A stretch of DNA of 64,000 bases from Bacillus salacetis (GCF_003581585.1 NZ_QXIR01000023.1:1-64000); one strand, 5' to 3'. Shown: positions 50,922 through 61,401, counted from the first letter of the stretch. The notes: a model not told the origin generated them from the letters alone. Translations and numbers: made by a program.

Positions 50922-51943
50922 AAAGGGGCATTAAGAATCAAGGCACCTTTTTAAAACGGCTTGGTGAACTTCTTGCAAACGGTTATTCCTTAACAGAGGC
51001 TATTGAATTTGTCTTTATCGGCCACTACCCTAGAAAAGATTTTCTGAAGACAAAAATGCTTGCCCTTCTCCAGGATGGATCAAGTTTATCAGATACCCTT
51101 AAAAGTGCCGGGCTGCCTTTGCATGTATGCTCGCAAATATATTTTGCGGAGAGACATGGAAGTATGGCAGAAACTTTAATCAGTGCCGGGGATTACCTTG
51201 CGGCCAGGCAAAAGGACCGGCAAGCATTGATGAAAGTTATGACATATCCCATCATTTTAGTGTTGATCCTGACTGGTGTAATGGTTCTTTTGAAAAATGT
51301 ACTGCTCCCTCAATTTCAGGTCCTCTATTCTTCGCTTGGCTATACACCTGGAAATGGAATAGGGAACTTCCTTCTTTTCATCGATAATCTTCCTATTCTG
51401 ATAGTGGCATCTCTCGTTTTTATAGTACTGGCAGCCTGCACTTTCTTCTATCGCTACCAGTCTCATACCCCCATAAGAAAAGCACAGTTCCTTCTGCGTT
51501 TTCCACTGCTTTCCCATTATTTGAGAATATTTTATACCCAATTTTTTTCCCGTGAAATGAGTTATCTCCTTAACAGCGGAATGTCCATTAATCAGGCTTT
51601 GAAAGAAATCAGCAGCCAAACCTACAGGCCGCTCTTTAAAGAAATGGCTGAAAGGATGATGCAGGATTTAACGATCGGCAAAAGCTTCCCTGAATCAGTC
51701 GGGTATTTTGATTTATTCACAGATGGTTTACTGGAAGTGATTAAGCATGGAGAGAGACGCGGTGAGCTGCCCAGGGAACTTTTTACGTACAGTCAATTTT
51801 GTATGGAGACCCTCGAATTTGGCGGTAAGAAACTTTTGGCTGTCATCCAGCCGGCTGTCTTTTTCTTTATCGGAGCGTTTATCCTTATCATCTACTTTTC
51901 TATCATGATGCCATTATTTCAGGTCATGCAGTCTATCGGCTGA
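50918..51943 (+). CDS. comGB: Competence inner-membrane protein ComGB
   Basis: 341-residue GspF/PilC-type platform protein with three TM segments (PIILVLILTGVMVLLKNVLLPQ; ILIVASLVFIVLAACTFFY; C-terminal FFFIGAFILIIYFSIMMPLF) and two T2SSF helical domains (RLGELLANGYSLTEAIEF; EMSYLLNSGMSINQALKEI). The start ATG overlaps the comGA stop (ATGA), with AAAGGTGG 9 bases upstream. Confidence 0.93.
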   Translation: MKRGIKNQGTFLKRLGELLANGYSLTEAIEFVFIGHYPRKDFLKTKMLALLQDGSSLSDTLKSAGLPLHVCSQIYFAERHGSMAETLISAGDYLAARQKDRQALMKVMTYPIILVLILTGVMVLLKNVLLPQFQVLYSSLGYTPGNGIGNFLLFIDNLPILIVASLVFIVLAACTFFYRYQSHTPIRKAQFLLRFPLLSHYLRIFYTQFFSREMSYLLNSGMSINQALKEISSQTYRPLFKEMAERMMQDLTIGKSFPESVGYFDLFTDGLLEVIKHGERRGELPRELFTYSQFCMETLEFGGKKLLAVIQPAVFFFIGAFILIIYFSIMMPLFQVMQSIG

Positions 51944-51974
51944 TCAACTCAAAAAAACTAAAGGAGGAGTAATT

Positions 51975-52283
51975 TTGTTGAAAAATCAAAAAGGATTCAC
52001 CTTGATTGAAATGATGATTGTCCTGCTTGTGATTTCCGTTCTGCTGTTCATCACCATTCCCAATGTGACTAAGCAAGGTTCTTCGATTAACAGCAAGGGG
52101 TGTAAGGCGTTCAAAAATATGGTGGAAGGGCAGGTCGAAGCATATCGAATGGAAGAAAAAACGATTCCCGAGGATCTGCAGGAGCTGGCGGATGCGGGGT
52201 ACTTGAACGAAGAATATAAGCAATGTCCGGATGGAAGGGCGCTTGCTATCGACAGTGAAGGAGCCGTCACGATTGTGGATTAA
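51975..52283 (+). CDS. comGC: Major competence pseudopilin ComGC
   Basis: 102 residues. Type IV prepilin leader MLKNQKG cleaved before FTLIEM (ComC site), then hydrophobic stem MMIVLLVISVLLFITIPNV. Two cysteines (C43 and the one in QCPDGR) can form the intramolecular disulfide known in ComGC. TTG start behind AAGGAGGAG (TTG 51978 is an equal candidate). Confidence 0.93.
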   Translation: MLKNQKGFTLIEMMIVLLVISVLLFITIPNVTKQGSSINSKGCKAFKNMVEGQVEAYRMEEKTIPEDLQELADAGYLNEEYKQCPDGRALAIDSEGAVTIVD

Positions 52284-52716
52284 CCCGAGAGCTGCCCAAA
52301 GCGGCTACACTATGCTTGAAATGCTCATTGTACTTTCCATCTCAATCACTCTTCTATTCATCTCTTCACTCAGTATCCTGCCATTCTATGAGCATCTCAC
52401 AAAAAAGAATTTTATTTCTCTGTTTAAAGCTGACCTATATTATCTTCAGAGTTATGCAATCAACAAGAAAGAAAGGGTGGAGCTGCGGTTTTACCCTTAT
52501 GAAGCCAAGTATTCAGGGAAGGTTATGGGAGGGGAGAATCTAGTGGTGCGCTCTTTACCTGATGGGATTTCCCAGAGGCCCAGTTCACTGAACAGCATAA
52601 CCTTCTATCCAAATGGAAATACCGACAGATTTGGGATTATATACTTTAAGGCCGGTGAAGATGAAATAAAAGTCTCGTTCCAGATAGGACAAGGAAGATT
52701 TCATGTTCAGGAGTAA
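52273..52716 (+). CDS. comGD: Minor competence pseudopilin ComGD
   Basis: 147 residues with prepilin-type leader ending QSG before YTMLEM and a hydrophobic stem LIVLSISITLLFISSLSILP. The TTG at 52273 has GAAGGAG 9 bases upstream and overlaps the end of comGC by 11 bases; a longer frame beginning at 52231 has no site. The leader (MWINPRAAQSG) is longer than usual. Confidence 0.88.
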   Translation: MWINPRAAQSGYTMLEMLIVLSISITLLFISSLSILPFYEHLTKKNFISLFKADLYYLQSYAINKKERVELRFYPYEAKYSGKVMGGENLVVRSLPDGISQRPSSLNSITFYPNGNTDRFGIIYFKAGEDEIKVSFQIGQGRFHVQE

Positions 52717-53026
52717 TGAAGGGTTCGGAACTGCCGAAGCCCTTGTAGCTGTCTCCACGATCTTTATGGTATTGGGACTGTTCATCCCCATGGCGGTTGG
52801 AATGATTTCTGCGATGGAAAAAAAGGAAAACGCTCTGATTGCTGCAAGAGTGCTCTATGAGCATTTGGAAGAAGAAACCTTTACCGGCAGTCCAGAAAGC
52901 AGCTTCTATCAGAGGCAGGGCCAAGTATATGAAATTGTGAAGAAAGAAGGGGCTGTCTGCATCCAATATAAAAATCACACCGGAGACGATCAAATCAACT
53001 GTTTGGAAGAAAGGGGAATAGAGTGA
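52703..53026 (+). CDS. comGE: Minor competence pseudopilin ComGE
   Basis: 107 residues. Short leader MFRSNEG then FGTAEALVAVSTIFMVLGLF, a degenerate prepilin signature with Glu at the expected position; two cysteines in VCIQY and INCLEE. The ATG overlaps comGD by 14 bases. Identified mostly by position and the N-terminal pattern. Confidence 0.85.
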   Translation: MFRSNEGFGTAEALVAVSTIFMVLGLFIPMAVGMISAMEKKENALIAARVLYEHLEEETFTGSPESSFYQRQGQVYEIVKKEGAVCIQYKNHTGDDQINCLEERGIE

Positions 53027-53439
53027 AAAGTCAAAAGGGATATACTCTTCTTCATGCTGTATTTACTCTGAGTATCTTTCTCGTTACAGCTTCCTGCATA
53101 CCTGCAGTACTATCTGGAATCAACATGATAGAAAACAAGCTTGACCCATCCAAAGAATACGAATGGAACCTGTTCAGCCACCAGTTCAGGATGGAAATCA
53201 GAGGAGCAAAGAATATCGAGGTCACTGAATCCTCAATCAAGTTTATAAAGAACGATGAAGAAATTCTAATTGAGGAATTTGGAAACTATCTTCGCCGGAG
53301 GGTGAATAGGAAAGGGCATGAAATTGTACTGGGACCTTTGGATTCACTGGAGCTGAATTCTGCAAGCAATGGAGTCGAAATAAACGCAGGATTTGAAGGG
53401 GCAGTACAAACTGGAAGGTTCTTTACCTATGCGCAATGA
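53023..53439 (+). CDS. comGF: Minor competence pseudopilin ComGF
   Basis: 138 residues. Leader MKSQKG then YTLLHAVFTLSIFLVTAS; the usual Glu at +5 is replaced by His. ComGF proteins often lack a canonical site, so this is not a disabling feature. C-terminal region FRMEIRGAKNIEV and GNYLRRRVNRKGHEIVL match the ComGF domain. GTG start overlaps comGE by 4 bases. Confidence 0.88.
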   Translation: MKSQKGYTLLHAVFTLSIFLVTASCIPAVLSGINMIENKLDPSKEYEWNLFSHQFRMEIRGAKNIEVTESSIKFIKNDEEILIEEFGNYLRRRVNRKGHEIVLGPLDSLELNSASNGVEINAGFEGAVQTGRFFTYAQ

Positions 53440-53782
53440 AAAAGGATTCATACTCCCCTTTGCGATGATATTGGCAGCCGCAATATTGCTGTTTTCTATA
53501 TCTGTTTCAGCAATATTTATTTCACGATATTCCTATCTTGATATTATGGAAGAGTCATACAGAAGGGAAAGCCTGATGCTCTTTTCGATTAAAAGGCTGT
53601 ATTCAATCGACCAATCTTTAAATGGAGCTTTTACCTATCCTGAAGGTGTAGTACGATATGAGGTACAGAAAGAAGATGAACTGACAAGAGCGACGCTAAC
53701 TCTTGTGACAGCAGAAAAGAAATATGAATCTGTTCATATCACATTTGAAAATGATACGAAAGAAATTGTGGATTGGGAGTAG
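53429..53782 (+). CDS. comGG: Minor competence pseudopilin ComGG
   Basis: 117 residues. MRNEKG then FILPFAMILAAAILLFSISVS; Tyr- and Arg-rich middle, acidic C-terminus. The ATG at 53429 has GGAAGG 9 bases upstream within comGF, overlapping it by 11 bases. Last pseudopilin gene; aroK follows after 8 bases. Confidence 0.85.
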   Translation: MRNEKGFILPFAMILAAAILLFSISVSAIFISRYSYLDIMEESYRRESLMLFSIKRLYSIDQSLNGAFTYPEGVVRYEVQKEDELTRATLTLVTAEKKYESVHITFENDTKEIVDWE

Positions 53783-53790
53783 GAATATTT

Positions 53791-54306
53791 ATGATTTTCT
53801 TAATAGGATTCATGGGCTCGGGGAAGACCACTGTTGGAAAGAAGCTTGCAGAGGAACTCCACTGCAGGTATGCCGACACTGATGAGCTGATTGAAAATAA
53901 ATACAATATGGAAGTTAAAGAGATCTTTGCTCTGTATGGGGAATCGAAATTCAGGGAGATGGAAACCGAGACCCTTAAAGAGCTGGAGGAAGAAGAAATG
54001 GTTATTATGACCGGCGGCGGATCAGCCGGCAAAAAAATCAACCGTGATCTTATGAAAGAAAAAGGGAAGGTCATTTGGCTGGATTGCCCTTTTGAAGAAT
54101 TATTAATGAGGATAGCGAGTGATCCTAAAAGGCCGCTTGTTAAGCAAAAGGGATTGGAAGGAATAAAGAAACTTTTCACAGAAAGGGAACCTGTCTATTA
54201 TTCCGCCGCGGACTATGTCATAAAAACTTCAGGCTTGACTATTGATGAAATTGTAAAAGAAATTCTTTCTTGTTTAAAGATCAAGCCTCCTGGTGAAACT
54301 AGATGA
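53791..54306 (+). CDS. aroK: Shikimate kinase
   Basis: Fifth step of aromatic amino-acid synthesis: phosphorylates shikimate at O3. The 171 residues have Walker A GFMGSGKTT at 6-14, DTDE near 31-34 (shikimate Asp), FREMETETL, TGGGSA (GGG substrate motif) and lid RIASDPKRPL. ATG 53791 with GGGAG/AGGA upstream; a TTG at 53773 would add six residues. Cotranscribed with comG. Confidence 0.93.
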   Translation: MIFLIGFMGSGKTTVGKKLAEELHCRYADTDELIENKYNMEVKEIFALYGESKFREMETETLKELEEEEMVIMTGGGSAGKKINRDLMKEKGKVIWLDCPFEELLMRIASDPKRPLVKQKGLEGIKKLFTEREPVYYSAADYVIKTSGLTIDEIVKEILSCLKIKPPGETR

Positions 54307-54331
54307 TGAAGCCTTAAGGATGGTGTGGCCA

Positions 54332-54508
54332 ATGTCAATCAATGATTATGTCAAATATATGACCCAGACCTTCGTCCGGCATTTTGAAAAATCGCCGCAA
54401 GAAAGAAAGACAATAAAAAAACGGCGGAAGAATGAAAGGCCGGGTTTTCTGTTTCGTTGGTTTGGCGTCATTCCATATGCATTGATGTTCTTATTTAAGA
54501 AGAAGTAA
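54332..54508 (+). CDS. yqzE: Small conserved protein YqzE
   Basis: 58 residues: MSINDYVKYMTQTFVRHFEK, a basic stretch (PQERKTIKKRRKNERP), and a hydrophobic end (FRWFGVIPYALMFLFKKK). It matches the YqzE family, which closes the comG operon in Bacillus and is ComK-controlled there; function unknown. A frame start at 54293 lies inside aroK and is not needed. Confidence 0.85.
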   Translation: MSINDYVKYMTQTFVRHFEKSPQERKTIKKRRKNERPGFLFRWFGVIPYALMFLFKKK

Positions 54509-54511
54509 AAT

Positions 54512-54546
54512 GGGAGGGGACTTTGCTGGTCCCATCCCGTTTTATT
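54512..54546. terminator. Terminator of the comG-aroK-yqzE operon
   Basis: GGGAGGGGAC / GTCCC-TCCC stem followed by TTTTATTTT, between convergent operons. Confidence 0.8.
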
Positions 54547-54556
54547 TTGCCCTGGT

Positions 54557-55342
54557 TTAAGGGGAAAGGTAAAATATTCCTCCGTTAATGATTTCCACAT
54601 TAATTTTCGGCTCATATTGTTCGGCAAGAGCCTGTTTCTCCACAAAATAGGATTCAGGTAATTCTTCCATCCCATCATAGAATTGATCAAGCAAATCAAG
54701 ATCCTCTTTCCATCTCTTTCGTGCAGATTCTGCCCACTCTGTCGGCTGGGAGTGTACCTCTTTTTCTATTACGGATTTAATTCTCGCAATCCCGCTTTTG
54801 GGCTTGATGATCGGGGTCAGGGTGAATGAAAAATCCGGTATTTTTGGCGTAAGCCTCCTCTCCATAAGTTCACGGTGAAATTCTTCCTTCATCATTCCAT
54901 TGATTAGATTCAGGCCAATTGACTTAAGAAGATCTTTTTTCAGGTCGCATTGATAGGAGATTTTGATATTCAATCCAAGCCAGGGTTGCAAGGGTGTCTG
55001 CCTGCCGGGTACAGCAGCTTTACTCTCGAACAACCGGGTATAGCTGGCCAGCCTTCTTGCTGAGCTGAATATCTGGTGGAGTCTGGGCGAACCGAAATGC
55101 AGTACTTCCCCTTTTAAATTTTCAGGTGCCTTTTCCTGGTCGGTTATTAAACATAGCCGCATGGGATTCGGAATTCCTCCGGTTTTTTCAAGGTAATGCC
55201 AGTAAAATGGCCGGTTCATCAATTCTTTGTCCATATCGATTGTCAATTGGACATTCATATACCCGGGATGGTTTTCTACAATTCCACAATCATTGGCTGT
55301 GAAGTACCGCTCAAGAAATTGATGAATTTCGGCTTGCTGCAT
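54557..55342 (-). CDS. yqhG: YqhG family protein
   Basis: 261 residues, soluble, starting MQQAEIHQFLERYFTANDCG. Conserved-looking segments: GYMNVQLTIDMDKELMNRPF, RLHQIFSSARRLASYTRLF, PWLGLNIKISYQCD. YqhG has no assigned function. It overlaps the 3' end of the SNF2 helicase gene by 32 bases, with GAAGGAGGAA before the ATG, so helicase and YqhG are made together and may act together. Confidence 0.88.
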   Translation of the reverse strand: MQQAEIHQFLERYFTANDCGIVENHPGYMNVQLTIDMDKELMNRPFYWHYLEKTGGIPNPMRLCLITDQEKAPENLKGEVLHFGSPRLHQIFSSARRLASYTRLFESKAAVPGRQTPLQPWLGLNIKISYQCDLKKDLLKSIGLNLINGMMKEEFHRELMERRLTPKIPDFSFTLTPIIKPKSGIARIKSVIEKEVHSQPTEWAESARKRWKEDLDLLDQFYDGMEELPESYFVEKQALAEQYEPKINVEIINGGIFYLSP

Positions 55343-57008
55343 TCTGTTGTTCCTCCTTCATATTTTCGGCAAATTGAATCATTGCCGTCAGGTTATCCAT
55401 TTTGATTTTCATTTCGCCTTCTGATCGTGAACTGGTGAAAATATCATCTAAGTGATCTTCAAATTTTCCAAAATCAAGCTTTGTAAGAATGTCATCCAGC
55501 TGCCCGATTACTTTTTCAAACAGATTTATTTTTTCATAGAGCAATTTAAGGATATGTTCTTCAACTGTGTCCCGAGTGGCAAAATTATAAATATGGACAT
55601 CCTCGGTCTGGCCGAGTCTGTGAACCCTTCCTATTCGCTGTTCAAGCCTCATGGGATTCCAAGGAAGGTCGAAATTGATGATGTGATGGCAGAATTGCAG
55701 GTTGATTCCTTCCCCGCCAGCTTCAGTTGCAATCAATACCTGAGCATGATTCTTGAATAGTTCCCGCATCCAATCTTTTTTTCCTCGTTTAAATCCCCCG
55801 CGGAAAGGCACTGAAGTAATGCCATTTTGTTTCAGGAACCATTGCAGATACAGCTGTGTTGCCCTGTATTCTGTGAAAATGATGACTTTATCATTGACGG
55901 ACTGTATGATTTTAAGGGCTTCTTGAGCTTTTGAATTAGACTGGACCTGTTCAACTTTTTTCATTATGGCGTTCACACTGTCAGTCAGAAGCGGGGAAGG
56001 TTCACCTGCCCGCTCGAGCATATTCTTCAAAGTATAAAATACGGCTTCACGGCTGCTGCAGGCTTCTCTTTGCAGAGTTAACAAGGAAAATGAACTTGAC
56101 ACCCATTCATCATAGGGTCCCTTCAAGATGGAGAAGCTGTCATACAGCTCCCTTTCTTCTTTGGTGAAGTCGATGAGTACCGTTTTGACATGCCGCTTTG
56201 TCCACTCAATGCCTGTATCGCTTCTGCGGTTCCGTATCATGACCTTATTGACCAATTCTTTCAGGTGGTCATCGTTCCCTGAAGAGCGGGAACCTTTCTT
56301 ATACTTTTCGGAAAAGGCAGATTCGTTACCGAGATGCCCGGGTTTAAGAAGAGATACAAGGTGAAAAATTTCCTCCACTCGGTTTTGTATCGGAGTTGCT
56401 GTCAGCAGTAAACAAAACTTCTTCTTCAGGTTTTGGACAAACTCGTAATTCTTGGTCTTGTGGTTCTTCAGTTTATGTGCCTCGTCAATGATGACAAGGT
56501 CATAGTTTTGTTCATATACCTTTTCCCTATGGGGACTTCTTTTAGCTGTATCAATCGAAGAGATGACGATATCACACTGATCCCAGACATAACTTTTCCT
56601 TTGTGCAACCGCTGGTATGAAGAATTTTGAGTTCAATTCAATCGCCCATTGGGATACAAGGGATGCCGGGACAAGAATCAGCACTTTTTTAACAAGCCCC
56701 CTAATCATGTACTCTTTTAAAATCAGTCCGGCTTCTATTGTTTTCCCAAGTCCGACTTCATCCGCCAGTATCGCCTTGCCGTTCATAGACTCGACGACTT
56801 GTTTTGCCACCTCAAGCTGATGGGGAAGCGGTGTCAGGTTAGACAAATGTTTTGGGGCCTGGAGACCTTCAAAGTTCGGGATCACGGTATGTTCTTCCAC
56901 CTCGACCGCAAGCTTGAACAGGTCCCAGTCACTCCATGGCCCGTCCTTCTCAATTCGGGAGTCCAGTTCTTCACTCCAGCTGTCATCAAACAATACTTCA
57001 ACGTCCAT
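55311..57008 (-). CDS. yqhH: SNF2-family DEAD/H helicase (YqhH)
   Basis: 565-residue ATP-dependent nucleic-acid translocase of the SNF2/RapA group. Motifs: ILADEVGLGKTIEAGL (Walker A), LVPASLVSQW, IIDEAHKLKN (DEAH), LLTATPIQNR, then helicase C with IIFTEYRATQLYL, IATEAGGEGINLQ, NLPWNP-like DLPWNPMRLEQRIGRVHRLGQ. B. subtilis HelD is unrelated; YqhH is the syntenic match. It is divergent from the glycine-cleavage operon. Confidence 0.93.
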   Translation of the reverse strand: MDVEVLFDDSWSEELDSRIEKDGPWSDWDLFKLAVEVEEHTVIPNFEGLQAPKHLSNLTPLPHQLEVAKQVVESMNGKAILADEVGLGKTIEAGLILKEYMIRGLVKKVLILVPASLVSQWAIELNSKFFIPAVAQRKSYVWDQCDIVISSIDTAKRSPHREKVYEQNYDLVIIDEAHKLKNHKTKNYEFVQNLKKKFCLLLTATPIQNRVEEIFHLVSLLKPGHLGNESAFSEKYKKGSRSSGNDDHLKELVNKVMIRNRRSDTGIEWTKRHVKTVLIDFTKEERELYDSFSILKGPYDEWVSSSFSLLTLQREACSSREAVFYTLKNMLERAGEPSPLLTDSVNAIMKKVEQVQSNSKAQEALKIIQSVNDKVIIFTEYRATQLYLQWFLKQNGITSVPFRGGFKRGKKDWMRELFKNHAQVLIATEAGGEGINLQFCHHIINFDLPWNPMRLEQRIGRVHRLGQTEDVHIYNFATRDTVEEHILKLLYEKINLFEKVIGQLDDILTKLDFGKFEDHLDDIFTSSRSEGEMKIKMDNLTAMIQFAENMKEEQQNAASRNSSIS

Positions 57009-57184
57009 GAAATCACTCCTTGTTTTTAATCATAAAAATATTGCCGGATATGTGTCATTAATGATAGGATGTAAGTAGATTTTTAAAGTTTAGAAATTTG
57101 TAAAAAAACGAACATTCTATTCGAGCAGAATTCTTTATATTGTTAGTATGACCAATTTATTCAATGAATATTGGCGAATGAAAG

Positions 57185-57353
57185 CAAGAGGAGAGACTGT
57201 TGGATGACAGCGCCGAAGGAGCAAGCAAATTCTTGTGAATCTCTCAGGCAAAAAGACTCTTGCCGGACGCATCTCTGGAGAGTGTTTCAGTTTTACGAAG
57301 CCACCCAAGAAGAAAGCCATCAGATGGTTAAACTTTCAGGTGAAAGGACAGAG
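57185..57353 (+). promoter_or_regulatory. Tandem glycine riboswitch
   Basis: First aptamer: GAGGAGAGAC, CGCCGAAGGAGCAAGC, GAATCTCTCAGGCAAAAAGA, then the linker GGACGCATCTCTGGAGAG. Second aptamer: GCCACCCAAGAAGAAAGCC and AACTTTCAGGTGAAAGGACA. These match the conserved core of the Bacillus gcvT riboswitch. The 3' strand of aptamer 2 P1 is shared with the terminator that follows, so glycine binding should favour read-through into gcvT. Confidence 0.95.
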
Positions 57354-57386
57354 GATCTCTTAACAAGGGGTTGCTCTGTCCTTTTT
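57343..57386 (+). terminator. Expression-platform terminator of the glycine riboswitch
   Basis: AAAGGACAGAG / CTCTGTCCTTTT stem with a 20-base loop and six T, overlapping the end of aptamer 2; ligand binding and terminator formation are mutually exclusive. Confidence 0.9.
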
Positions 57387-57474
57387 TGTGTGTTTGGATG
57401 ACATCTCTTGTTTAACGGTCGGGACTAGTAAAGAAGGTTCATAGAATGAGGATATCAGCGAAGGGGGAAAAACA

Positions 57475-58581
57475 ATGGCACAACTGAAACGAACGCCTTT
57501 ATTCGATGCCTATAAAGAAAATGGCGGAAAGTGTATCGATTTTGGCGGCTGGGAACTCCCGGTTCAATTTTCAAGCATTAAAGAGGAGCATGAAGCGGTT
57601 CGCACCAAAGCAGGTTTATTTGATGTATCTCACATGGGGGAAGTTGAAGTTAAAGGCAGCGGATCTCTTGATTACTTGCAGAAGATGATGACAAATGACA
57701 TTTCACGCATCAAAGATGGCGGTGCACAGTATACTGCGATGTGCTATGAAAATGGCGGAACAGTTGACGATCTGCTGGTCTACAAATTCGGGGTGAATCA
57801 TTACCTTCTTGTGGTAAATGCAGCAAATATAGAAAAAGATTATCAATGGCTCCAGGAGCATGTTGATGAAAATGTTGAACTCAAGAATCTATCTGAAGAT
57901 TATGCTCAGTTGGCCATTCAAGGTCCCCTTGCAGAACAGATCCTGCAAAAGCTTGCAAGTGAGACCGTTTTGAGTGATATCGGATTTTTCAAATTTCAAA
58001 ATGACGTGGATTTAAATGGAGTTAAAGCCCTTGTATCCAGAACCGGCTACACAGGGGAGGATGGTTTCGAGATTTATTGTCCTGCTGAAAGCGCATCGGC
58101 CCTATGGACTGATATTTTAAAAGCAGGTCAGCCTGAGGGAATTCTTCCTTGCGGCCTGGGTGCCCGCGATACGCTGCGATTTGAAGCTAACCTTGCTCTT
58201 TATGGCCAGGAATTGTCAGCTGACATTACTCCAATCGAAGCGGGGATCGGCTTTGCTGTAAAAGTCGATAAGGAATCTGACTTCTACGGGAAAGAAACCC
58301 TGAAAGAGCAAAAGAAAGAGGGGGCACCAAGAAAACTGGTTGGTATCGAAATGCTTGAACGCGGCATTCCGCGCCATGGTTATAAGGTGTTTGTAAACGA
58401 TGAAGAAATTGGTGAGGTGACGACTGGTACCCAGTCACCTACATTAAAGAAAAATATCGGCCTTGTACTAATCAAATCGGAATTCAGCAGCCTTGATACG
58501 GAACTATCTGTAGAGATCCGCAATAAGAAGCTGAAAGCGAAAGTTGTGCCTACACCATTTTATAAAAGACCAAAGAAGTAG
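57475..58581 (+). CDS. gcvT: Glycine cleavage system T protein (aminomethyltransferase)
   Basis: Transfers the aminomethyl carbon from H-protein to THF, releasing ammonia. The 368 residues start [32 protein letters not shown] and [21 protein letters not shown] contain the catalytic Asp region; [12 protein letters not shown] and IPRHGYKV follow. AAGGGGG precedes the ATG. Under the glycine riboswitch; 17 bases to gcvPA. Confidence 0.96.
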   Translation: MAQLKRTPLFDAYKENGGKCIDFGGWELPVQFSSIKEEHEAVRTKAGLFDVSHMGEVEVKGSGSLDYLQKMMTNDISRIKDGGAQYTAMCYENGGTVDDLLVYKFGVNHYLLVVNAANIEKDYQWLQEHVDENVELKNLSEDYAQLAIQGPLAEQILQKLASETVLSDIGFFKFQNDVDLNGVKALVSRTGYTGEDGFEIYCPAESASALWTDILKAGQPEGILPCGLGARDTLRFEANLALYGQELSADITPIEAGIGFAVKVDKESDFYGKETLKEQKKEGAPRKLVGIEMLERGIPRHGYKVFVNDEEIGEVTTGTQSPTLKKNIGLVLIKSEFSSLDTELSVEIRNKKLKAKVVPTPFYKRPKK

Positions 58582-58598
58582 CAGGGAGGGGATTCCTA

Positions 58599-59945
58599 AT
58601 GAAGCATCGTTATTTACCAATGACAGAACAAGATCAGAAAGAAATGCTGGAAACCATCGGAGTCAGCTCTGTAGATGAGCTGTTTGAAGATATTCCCGAG
58701 AAAGTAAGATTCAAAGGTGAATACAACATCAAGAAAGCAAAAGCTGAAACAACTTTGATGAAGGAACTAAGTCAGATGGCTGCCAAAAATGCCGACTTGC
58801 GCTCAAATTCATCTTTCATTGGAGCGGGAGTTTACGACCATTACATGCCAGTCATTGTAGATCATGTATTATCCCGTTCTGAATTTTATACAGCATATAC
58901 ACCATATCAGCCTGAAATCTCCCAAGGCGAGCTTCAGGCGATCTTCGAATTCCAAACAATGATTTGTGAATTGACAGGTATGGATGTTGCCAACTCTTCA
59001 ATGTATGACGGCGGTACAGCGCTTGCCGAGGCTGCAATGCTGAGTGCAGGACAGACAAAAAGGAAGAAAGTTCTTGTTTCCAGCACTGTCCATCCTGAAT
59101 CGCGTGAGGTTTTACGCTCTTATGCGAAAGGACAGTATATAGAAGTTGTGGAGATTCCTCATAATAACGGTGTGACAGATGAGAAGGCGCTGGAAGAATT
59201 GATGTCTGATGAAATCGCTGCCGTCATCGTGCAATACCCTAACTTCTTTGGAAGAATTGAAGAACTTGCCAAGCTGGAAAGCATTGTCCATGACAAGAAA
59301 GCGATGTTTGTCGTTTCTTCCAATCCTTTAGCTCTTGGAGTATTGACACCTCCTGGAAAGCTGGGAGCCGATATTGTCATCGGGGATGCACAGCCGTTCG
59401 GAATCCCGTCAGCATTCGGCGGCCCTCACTGCGGTTATTTCGCCGTAACGAAAAAACTGATGCGTAAAGTACCGGGACGACTTGTCGGCCAGACGGTCGA
59501 TGAGGAAGGGCAGCGCGGCTTCGTATTGACACTTCAAGCCCGTGAACAGCATATCCGCCGTGACAAAGCCACTTCCAATATCTGTTCCAACCAGGCACTG
59601 AATGCCCTGGCGGCTTCTGTTGCCGTGACAGCTTTAGGGAAGAACGGTGTCAAGGAAATGGCTGTCCAGAATATCCAAAAAGCGCACTATGCAAAAGAAG
59701 CCCTTAAGCAAAACGGTATAGAGGTGGCGTTTGAAGGACCTTCCTTCAATGAGTTTGTCGTTAAAACTGCACGTCCTGTAAAAGAGATCAATTCAGGATT
59801 ATTGGAAAAAGGAATCATCGGAGGATTCGATCTTGGCCTTGTGGATTCTGATTTAAATCATCATATGCTTGTAGCGGTTACAGAACTTCGCACAAAAGAA
59901 GAAATCGATACATTTGCTAAAGAATTGGGGGATTATCATGCTTAA
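58599..59945 (+). CDS. gcvPA: Glycine dehydrogenase (decarboxylating) subunit 1
   Basis: N-terminal half of the PLP-dependent P-protein, split in Gram-positives. 448 residues; features [31 protein letters not shown] and [12 protein letters not shown]. It lacks the PLP lysine, which is in GcvPB; the two form a heterotetramer. AGGGAGGGG precedes the ATG; overlaps gcvPB by 8 bases. Confidence 0.96.
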   Translation: MKHRYLPMTEQDQKEMLETIGVSSVDELFEDIPEKVRFKGEYNIKKAKAETTLMKELSQMAAKNADLRSNSSFIGAGVYDHYMPVIVDHVLSRSEFYTAYTPYQPEISQGELQAIFEFQTMICELTGMDVANSSMYDGGTALAEAAMLSAGQTKRKKVLVSSTVHPESREVLRSYAKGQYIEVVEIPHNNGVTDEKALEELMSDEIAAVIVQYPNFFGRIEELAKLESIVHDKKAMFVVSSNPLALGVLTPPGKLGADIVIGDAQPFGIPSAFGGPHCGYFAVTKKLMRKVPGRLVGQTVDEEGQRGFVLTLQAREQHIRRDKATSNICSNQALNALAASVAVTALGKNGVKEMAVQNIQKAHYAKEALKQNGIEVAFEGPSFNEFVVKTARPVKEINSGLLEKGIIGGFDLGLVDSDLNHHMLVAVTELRTKEEIDTFAKELGDYHA

Positions 59946-61401
59946 GAACGATCAGCCTCTCATTTTTGAACTATCAAGAGAAGGACGTACCGGCTACAGC
60001 CTGCCTGAAATGGATGTTCCGCAGGTTGACTTATCAGAATTGATACCGGCAGAGTACACTCGTGAGGAAGCGCCGGAACTCCCAGAGGTATCGGAATTGG
60101 ATATCATGCGCCATTACACCGCATTGTCCAAGCGTAACCATGGAGTGGATTCAGGATTCTATCCACTGGGTTCATGTACAATGAAATACAATCCGAAAAT
60201 CAATGAAAATGTTGCAAGATTCAATGGTTTTGCGCATCTTCACCCTCTTCAGGAAACAGAAGGTGTCCAGGGTGCACTGGAGTTGATGTATGACTTACAG
60301 GAACACCTGAAGGAAATCACAGGTATGGATGAAGTGACTCTTCAGCCCGCTGCAGGTGCTCACGGTGAGTGGACTGGTTTGATGATGATCCGTGCATACC
60401 ATGAAGCAAATGGCGATACCAAACGTACAAAAGTCATCGTTCCCGATTCTGCACATGGAACCAACCCTGCGTCTGCGACGGTTGCCGGTTTCGAAACCGT
60501 GACAGTGAAGTCGGATGAAAACGGTTTGGTAGATATGGAAGATTTGAAGCGAGTAGTGGGTGATGATACAGCAGCACTTATGCTGACCAATCCTAACACA
60601 CTTGGCCTTTTTGAAGAGAATATCCTTGAAATGGCTTCCATTATCCACCAGGCAGGCGGAAAACTTTACTATGACGGCGCCAACTTGAATGCCGTCATGT
60701 CAAAAGCCCGTCCAGGGGACATGGGGTTTGATGTGGTTCACCTTAACCTTCACAAAACATTTACAGGCCCTCACGGTGGAGGCGGACCGGGAAGCGGTCC
60801 TGTCGGAGTCAAATCGGATTTGATTCCTTACCTTCCTAAGCCTGTACTTATAAAGCGGGATGAGGAGTATCTATTTGAGTACGACCGTCCGCAATCCATT
60901 GGCCGCGTTAAGCCTTACTATGGCAACTTCGGCATCAATGTCCGGGCTTACACATATATCCGTACGATGGGTCCAGACGGATTAAAAGCGGTAACGGAAA
61001 ATGCAGTCATCAATGCAAACTACATGATGAGAAGGCTGGCTCCTCATTTTGACCTGCCGTATGACCGCCACTGCAAACATGAATTTGTAATAAGCGGCAA
61101 ACGCCAGAAAAAATTGGGTGTCCGTACATTGGATATCGCGAAGCGACTGCTTGATTTCGGCTATCATCCGCCAACCATCTACTTCCCGCTGAATGTAGAA
61201 GAGTGCATGATGATCGAGCCGACTGAGACGGAATCAAAGGAAACGATCGATGCATTCATCGATGCCATGATTCAGATTGCTAAAGAAACGGAAGAGAATC
61301 CTGAGATCGTTCAGGAAGCTCCACATACCACTGTCATCAAGCGTCTTGATGAAACATTGGCTGCGCGTAAGCCAGTGCTGCGTTATACGAAAGAAGATTA
61401 A
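59938..61401 (+). CDS. gcvPB: Glycine dehydrogenase (decarboxylating) subunit 2
   Basis: PLP-bearing half of P-protein; decarboxylates glycine and passes the methylamine to lipoyl-H-protein. 487 residues; [43 protein letters not shown], and the PLP lysine in [22 protein letters not shown] 59938 with GGGGA upstream inside gcvPA. LipM at 62544 makes the lipoyl precursor needed by H-protein, a functional link within the window. Confidence 0.96.
   Translation: MLKNDQPLIFELSREGRTGYSLPEMDVPQVDLSELIPAEYTREEAPELPEVSELDIMRHYTALSKRNHGVDSGFYPLGSCTMKYNPKINENVARFNGFAHLHPLQETEGVQGALELMYDLQEHLKEITGMDEVTLQPAAGAHGEWTGLMMIRAYHEANGDTKRTKVIVPDSAHGTNPASATVAGFETVTVKSDENGLVDMEDLKRVVGDDTAALMLTNPNTLGLFEENILEMASIIHQAGGKLYYDGANLNAVMSKARPGDMGFDVVHLNLHKTFTGPHGGGGPGSGPVGVKSDLIPYLPKPVLIKRDEEYLFEYDRPQSIGRVKPYYGNFGINVRAYTYIRTMGPDGLKAVTENAVINANYMMRRLAPHFDLPYDRHCKHEFVISGKRQKKLGVRTLDIAKRLLDFGYHPPTIYFPLNVEECMMIEPTETESKETIDAFIDAMIQIAKETEENPEIVQEAPHTTVIKRLDETLAARKPVLRYTKED

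Noticed and set aside
57282-57353. Second glycine aptamer being degenerate or defective
   Set aside because: Its divergence from aptamer 1 follows the pattern I recall for the Bacillus subtilis gcvT leader, so it is ordinary for the family.
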